Of a stretch of 64,000 nucleotides of DNA, positions 59,740 through 64,000 are shown in pieces. The stretch spans positions 372,001 through 436,000 of the forward strand of contig CAJJAW010000005.1 in NCBI GenBank assembly GCA_905182195.1, given 5' to 3'. The notes under the pieces were generated by a model. That model did no database searches and was not told the DNA's origin. It was given only the letters and a program-made list of their open reading frames with translations. The stretch is from Alphaproteobacteria bacterium UBA4588 (GTDB lineage Bacteria; Pseudomonadota; Alphaproteobacteria; Rhodobacterales; Rhodobacteraceae). Within the stretch, counting starts at the first letter, position 1. The number at the start of each line of letters is the position of its first letter. A program made the translations under genes and the position numbers.

Positions 59740-62133
59740 CTAGTTTCTCAGGGTACCACCAGTGGCTTTGGCCACTTTTTCAACAATTTTAGTAGCGATC
59801 GATTCAATCTCAGCATCCTTCAACGTGGCTTCTTTAGGTTGCAAGCGCACAGTGACCGCTAGAGATTTAAGACCTTCGCCAAGAGACCCACCACTAAACT
59901 CATCAAAAATCCATGCATCTTCGATTAAAGCCTTATCAGCTCCCTTCGCCGCGTTCACCAAAGTCATAGCCTCAACGGAATTCTCTACTACAAAAGCAAA
60001 ATCGCGTTCCACTGCCTGCAAATCAGAAATCGACAATGCAGGGCGCGTTGCCAGCTTTGACTTCGGTATTGGAATGTTTTTTGTATGAATAGCAAAAGCT
60101 ACAACCGGGCCTTTTACATCTAACCCAGCAAGCACCTTCGGGTGTATCTCACCAAAGCCTGCCAGTGACGTCTTCCCAAGCGTCATGCGCGCCGAACGGC
60201 CAGGATGCCACCATTCGGACAGGCCACGCTGATATTGGACTTTTGCAGGTGCTCCAAGTGCGTTTAGTACCGTTTCAGCGTCTGCTTTAGCGTCAAAAAC
60301 ATCAACCATACGGCGAGTGTTATGTACATCTTTCGGAGCCGTATGGCCCACTAGAATACCGCACGCTAATGTCTCTTGATCCTCAGGTTCCCCACCATTC
60401 CAAATTGGGCCAACTTCAAACAAAGCCATATCCATGATGCCACGCGCCTGATTGCGCGCAGCAGCTTGCAAAAGGCCAGGCAGCAAGGAAGGGCGCATAT
60501 GGCTCATTTCAGAGCTGATGGGATTCGACAGCATAGTGGCATCCGTACCACCACCAAAAATTGTAGCGGCCGCGTGATCGATAAAGCTATATGTAACACA
60601 CTCATTATATCCTAAAGACGCTATCATCCGCCGCGAAGTTTGTTCGCGGGTTTGCTCCACGGTGAGCACAGGTTTTGGAACTCCTAAACCCACACGCGCG
60701 AAGGGTTTTCCAACGAGATTGGTTAAGGATGCAATACGCGCTATTTCTTCGACCAAATCCGCCTCGCCTAGCACATCAGGCCGCCAGCTTGGAACATGTG
60801 CCATATCACCGTCTAAGCGAAATCCAAGATTGGTCAGCGTTGATCGTTGGTCACGCTCGGAAATATCCATTCCAACAAGCGAATGTACCCGGCCCACATC
60901 CAACTTATAGGCGCGCGTATGATCAGGAATTTTTCCAGCTTGGATTAGTTCAGAAGCTTCGCCACCGGCATAATCCACTATCATCCGCACCGCGCACTCT
61001 AGCCCGCCTGGAGTGAATTCTGGATCTACGCCACGCTCAAACCGGTAGCGGGCATCAGAGTTAATCTGCAAGGCCCGGCCCGTGTATGCTATCTGGATCG
61101 GATTCCAATAGGCAGATTCAACAAAGACATTAATCGTCTCGTTAGTACAACCAGTATCAGCCCCCCCCATGATCCCCGCAATGCTCTGAGCGCCGCTATC
61201 ATCACTGATCATCATCTGACCAGCTTCAAAGACATAGTTTTTGTCATCTAGAGCCGCGATAGTCTCACCACCGAGCGCACGATGCACCCGTAAATTTCCT
61301 GCCAGTTTATCTACATCAAAAACATGTAAGGGCCGGTTACGGTCCATGGTAAAAAAATTTGTCACGTCGACCAGTAAGCTGATTGGACGCAGGCCAATTG
61401 CCCGCAATGCTTGCTGGAGCCACGCTGGGCTTGGGCCATTTTTCACGCCCCTGATCACACGGCCACAAAATATGGGGCAGCCATCCAAAGTATTAGAATC
61501 AATTGAAACAGACAAATTTGATTTGAAACCAGCTGGAACCAGCTCAACATCGCAGTCTTTCAACATGCCCAAACCCCGAGCTGCCAAATCGCGCGCAATG
61601 CCACGGATACCCAAAGCATCTGGACGGTTGGGAGTTATCGCGATTTCGATCACAGGATCAACGCTAGCCGGATCATGCTCTGCTAGCCAATCAGATAAAC
61701 TTTGGCCAACCTCACCAGAGGCCAGTTCAATGATACCGTCATGTTCTTCGCTCAGCTCCATCTCACGCTCAGAGCACATCATCCCATGGCTATCGACACC
61801 ACGAATTTTACCAACGCCGATGGTGGCATCAATACCAGGCACATAGACACCCGGCTGGGCAATCACCACGGTGATGCCAGCTCGCGCATTTGGGGCGCCA
61901 CAAATGATCTGGCGCATGCCAGCAGCAGTTAGCACCTGACAGATGCGCAGCTTATCCGCATCTGGATGTTTTTCTGCTTCTATCACTTTGCCAATTGTAA
62001 ATGCGGACAGCTTCGCAGCAGGATTTGTGACGTCTTCCACCTCAAGGCCAAGATCGGTCAAAGCATAAGTGATTTCATCCAAAGATGCGTCAGTTTCAAG
62101 ATGGTTTTTTAACCATGACAATGTGAATTTCAT
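59740..62133 (-). CDS. pheT: Phenylalanyl-tRNA synthetase beta subunit
   Basis: Beta subunit of the alpha2-beta2 PheRS, 797 residues. Domain order: N-terminal region MKFTLSWLKNHLETDASLDE, tRNA-binding OB fold (about 40-150, ICQVLTAAGMRQIICGAPNA), B3/B4 editing domain, B5 (about 400-470), catalytic-like core (YNECVTYSFID) and C-terminal FDX-ACB anticodon-binding domain (about 705-797). All expected blocks are present. pheS lies upstream on the same strand, separated by an unusual 430 bases with a terminator candidate. Confidence 0.97.
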   Translation of the reverse strand: MKFTLSWLKNHLETDASLDEITYALTDLGLEVEDVTNPAAKLSAFTIGKVIEAEKHPDADKLRICQVLTAAGMRQIICGAPNARAGITVVIAQPGVYVPGIDATIGVGKIRGVDSHGMMCSEREMELSEEHDGIIELASGEVGQSLSDWLAEHDPASVDPVIEIAITPNRPDALGIRGIARDLAARGLGMLKDCDVELVPAGFKSNLSVSIDSNTLDGCPIFCGRVIRGVKNGPSPAWLQQALRAIGLRPISLLVDVTNFFTMDRNRPLHVFDVDKLAGNLRVHRALGGETIAALDDKNYVFEAGQMMISDDSGAQSIAGIMGGADTGCTNETINVFVESAYWNPIQIAYTGRALQINSDARYRFERGVDPEFTPGGLECAVRMIVDYAGGEASELIQAGKIPDHTRAYKLDVGRVHSLVGMDISERDQRSTLTNLGFRLDGDMAHVPSWRPDVLGEADLVEEIARIASLTNLVGKPFARVGLGVPKPVLTVEQTREQTSRRMIASLGYNECVTYSFIDHAAATIFGGGTDATMLSNPISSEMSHMRPSLLPGLLQAAARNQARGIMDMALFEVGPIWNGGEPEDQETLACGILVGHTAPKDVHNTRRMVDVFDAKADAETVLNALGAPAKVQYQRGLSEWWHPGRSARMTLGKTSLAGFGEIHPKVLAGLDVKGPVVAFAIHTKNIPIPKSKLATRPALSISDLQAVERDFAFVVENSVEAMTLVNAAKGADKALIEDAWIFDEFSGGSLGEGLKSLAVTVRLQPKEATLKDAEIESIATKIVEKVAKATGGTLRN

Positions 62134-62563
62134 AATGGGCCGCCCCGATGCTCAGAATTTCCGCATATTTTAAATTGTGGATACCCCTGTTTGTGCAGAA
62201 GGGAAAGCCCGCAACATGGCAAAAAAGCAGGCCGCGCTACAGATCAAATCTCGTATAAGTTACCATAGACTGAGGAAACCACCAACCTCAGAGCCAGCAG
62301 ACCCCACAGCTACCACAAGTTAGTTTTGCAAATAAAGAACGCCCACCTATGCGAAAGTTCTGCCGCGTGTAAGAAAAAATGATCTGCACGTTTAGCATCA
62401 GCCCCAACACCGTTTATATAAACTGCCACATTTGGGCGATCCATCGATATGAATTAAACCCTTAAAATAAAATGTGGGATACGGATGCTCCCACCGCTAT
62501 ATTAATTAAAATGTGCCAAACAAACGTTGCCCTGAGCGTCACATATCACCAAGAAAAAATGGA
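62134..62563. other. Long spacer between pheS and pheT
   Basis: pheS and pheT usually lie close together; here 430 bases separate them with no gene that I can support. The right end holds a terminator-like hairpin for pheS (given separately). The part nearest pheT should contain its own promoter. No decayed coding sequence is recognised. Confidence 0.45.
62462..62494 (-). terminator. Terminator-like hairpin after pheS
   Basis: Read leftwards: GTGGGA (62494-62489), a 9-base loop, TCCCAC (62479-62474), then ATTTTATTTTAAG. It lies about 70 bases after the pheS stop codon. The 6-bp GC-rich stem and interrupted T run suggest moderate termination. Confidence 0.55.
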
Positions 62564-63637
62564 TTAACGGCTCAGCCCACTGACCAAACCCGGCTTATCT
62601 AGTGCCGCAAAGCCATAATGACGTAACCAGCGCAAATCACTGTCAAAGAAAGCACGCAAATCGGGGATGCCGTACTTAAGCATCGCAATCCGATCGATTC
62701 CAAGTCCAAAGGCAAAACCCTGGTATTTCTGTGCATCAATGCCGCCTGCTTTCAAAACCTTCGGATGCACCATGCCACTGCCCAGGACTTCCATCCAATC
62801 GTCACCCTCACCCACTTTCAGCTGACCATTGGACCAGCTACAGCGAATATCGACCTCTGCAGAAGGCTCCGTGAAAGGAAAGTGCGACGCGCGGAACCGC
62901 AACTCAACATTATCCACTTCAAAAAACGCCTTCACAAATTCCTCCAAACACCATTTCAGATTAGCCATCGACACATCGGTGCCCAGAGCTAAACCCTCAA
63001 CTTGGTGGAACATTGGCGTATGAGTTTGATCATAATCAGCACGGTATACTCGGCCCGGGCAGATGATCCGCATCGGCGCACCCATTTTAGCCATCGAACG
63101 GATTTGTACAGGACTGGTGTGCGTACGTAACACATGCGGCGGGCGCTCATCACCTTCGGCACGATACGTGTAAAAAGTATCCATCTCAGCACGCGCTGGA
63201 TGGTGGCCTGGCATGTTTAGCGCATCAAAATTATGCCAATCTGTTTCGATTTGTGGCCCTTCGGCCACCGAAAACCCCATGTCGGCGAAAATTGCAATTA
63301 CTTCTTCCCAAACCTGTGAGATTGGGTGGATTGAGCCAGTTTTGTTGCCACGGCCAGGCAAAGTCACGTCCAACCATTCAGACTTCAGGCGCTCTTCAAG
63401 AGCTGCGTCTGCCAACGACGCCTTCCGGGCGATTAATGCAGAATTAACCTCATTCTTGAGCGCATTCAGCGCCGGACCCGCATCTTGGCGTTCTTCAGGG
63501 GTCATCTTGCCCAGAGAACGCATCTTCAGGCTGATTTCACCCTTTTTACCAACAGCCTGAACACGCAAATTTTCCAGTGCAGACTCATCCGTAGCCGCTG
63601 AGATTAAATCTAAATACTTTTCGCGTAGATCGTCCAT
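62564..63637 (-). CDS. pheS: Phenylalanyl-tRNA synthetase alpha subunit
   Basis: Catalytic alpha subunit, class II aminoacyl-tRNA synthetase, 357 residues. An N-terminal coiled coil (1-85) precedes the core: [20 protein letters not shown] (motif 1 region), [13 protein letters not shown] and [20 protein letters not shown] (motif 2), and [20 protein letters not shown] (motif 3). The ATG at 63637 follows GGAGGA; an ATG four codons earlier is possible. Read leftwards ahead of pheT. Confidence 0.97.
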   Translation of the reverse strand: MDDLREKYLDLISAATDESALENLRVQAVGKKGEISLKMRSLGKMTPEERQDAGPALNALKNEVNSALIARKASLADAALEERLKSEWLDVTLPGRGNKTGSIHPISQVWEEVIAIFADMGFSVAEGPQIETDWHNFDALNMPGHHPARAEMDTFYTYRAEGDERPPHVLRTHTSPVQIRSMAKMGAPMRIICPGRVYRADYDQTHTPMFHQVEGLALGTDVSMANLKWCLEEFVKAFFEVDNVELRFRASHFPFTEPSAEVDIRCSWSNGQLKVGEGDDWMEVLGSGMVHPKVLKAGGIDAQKYQGFAFGLGIDRIAMLKYGIPDLRAFFDSDLRWLRHYGFAALDKPGLVSGLSR

Positions 63638-63780
63638 CGGATCCTCCATGTCCTGCTGCGCACCGTGCTAGCGAGATTATCCAGTGCGAGCAAGAGCGGT
63701 TAGAGTTGTTACCCGGTATGCCATACAGATAGGCTCCACAAGCGCAGTCCTGACACCACCCTACCATACACCAAAATCTC

Positions 63781-64000
63781 TTATGCGCCCTTCCAACGGC
63801 GAAGCATCCAATACCATTGATCAGGATCAGCGAGGACCCGATCTGACAGGTTGTCATTGAACGCTTGGGTCATCGTGATGCTGTCAGAGGGCGTAATCAC
63901 GGCATCGAATTCGACATTGAATTTTGTACCATCTCCAATTCGCGTTCCAAAGGCCGGAACCATGGGTAGGTCGTATTTCAAGGCAAGTTGAGCTGCGACA
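63781..64000 (-). CDS. LpxL/HtrB-type lysophospholipid (lauroyl) acyltransferase, C-terminal part
   Basis: The last 72 codons of a leftward gene cut by the window edge. LALKYDLPMVPAFGTRIGDG and the end DQWYWMLRRWKGA match the C-terminus of the LpxL/LpxM acyltransferase family, where the D-Q-W-x-W-x-x-R-R-W-K block is diagnostic. These enzymes add a secondary acyl chain to lipid A at the inner membrane. The catalytic H-x4-D lies outside the window. Confidence 0.85.
   Translation of the reverse strand, partial: VAAQLALKYDLPMVPAFGTRIGDGTKFNVEFDAVITPSDSITMTQAFNDNLSDRVLADPDQWYWMLRRWKGA

Overview
The window looks like chromosomal DNA of a marine alphaproteobacterium of the Rhodobacterales (Roseobacter group). 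This is inferred from gene content: a TrcR/DUF1013 regulator, a DUF3726 protein, COQ9, aerobic hemF, a membrane-anchored cytochrome c, ClpS and the order ffs-dnaX-ybaB-recR. No 16S rRNA or marker search was possible, so the placement is an inference. Base composition is moderate over most of the window and clearly more AT-rich, by eye, from about 19.4 to 33.7 kb.

Layout. 0-8.6 kb: 5' part of ileS, a GNAT acetyltransferase, truA, a translationally coupled M19 dipeptidase / unknown / DUF3726 operon, an NCS2 nucleobase permease with a structured leader, a decayed gene fragment and a DsbA-like oxidoreductase. 8.8-19.4 kb: a surface-glycan locus with a GT-A-like glycosyltransferase, NeuB- and NeuC-type nonulosonic acid enzymes, two tandem Kdo-transferase (GT30) genes, then on the other strand an SDR, a CMP-nonulosonate synthetase, a Gfo/Idh oxidoreductase, UDP-glucose dehydrogenase and an NAD-sugar epimerase.

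19.4-33.7 kb: the most unusual block. On one strand it holds a 36-residue-repeat coiled-coil protein, a GAF-GAF-PAS-cyclase, a DUF1538 membrane protein (split by one extra base) with a PII-like gene, a second class III cyclase, a Met-rich 16-residue-repeat protein (split by two frameshifts), a type I secretion ABC transporter with a C39-like domain that lacks its Cys, and an HlyD-type membrane fusion protein that carries an N-terminal cyclic-nucleotide-binding domain. I read this as a candidate cyclic-nucleotide-controlled type I secretion system whose likely cargo is the Met-rich repeat protein. The block ends next to the 3' end of a tRNA-Met gene.

34-64 kb: ordinary core genes. These are an FAD-linked 2-hydroxyacid dehydrogenase, hemC/hemE/hemF, an SDR, an RsmC-like methyltransferase, clpS, a HAD hydrolase, a D,D-carboxypeptidase with a SPOR tail, an FAA hydrolase, yejABEF, cytochrome c, pheA, nudC, ffs, dnaX-ybaB-recR, trcR, a ridA-like gene broken by an amber codon, a frameshifted quinone oxidoreductase, COQ9, rpsU, an Lrp regulator, pheT, pheS and the 3' end of an LpxL-type acyltransferase.

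Five or more separate lesions (four frameshifts and one nonsense codon) occur in otherwise well-preserved genes. They could be real pseudogenisation or errors in the assembly, and read-level data would decide.
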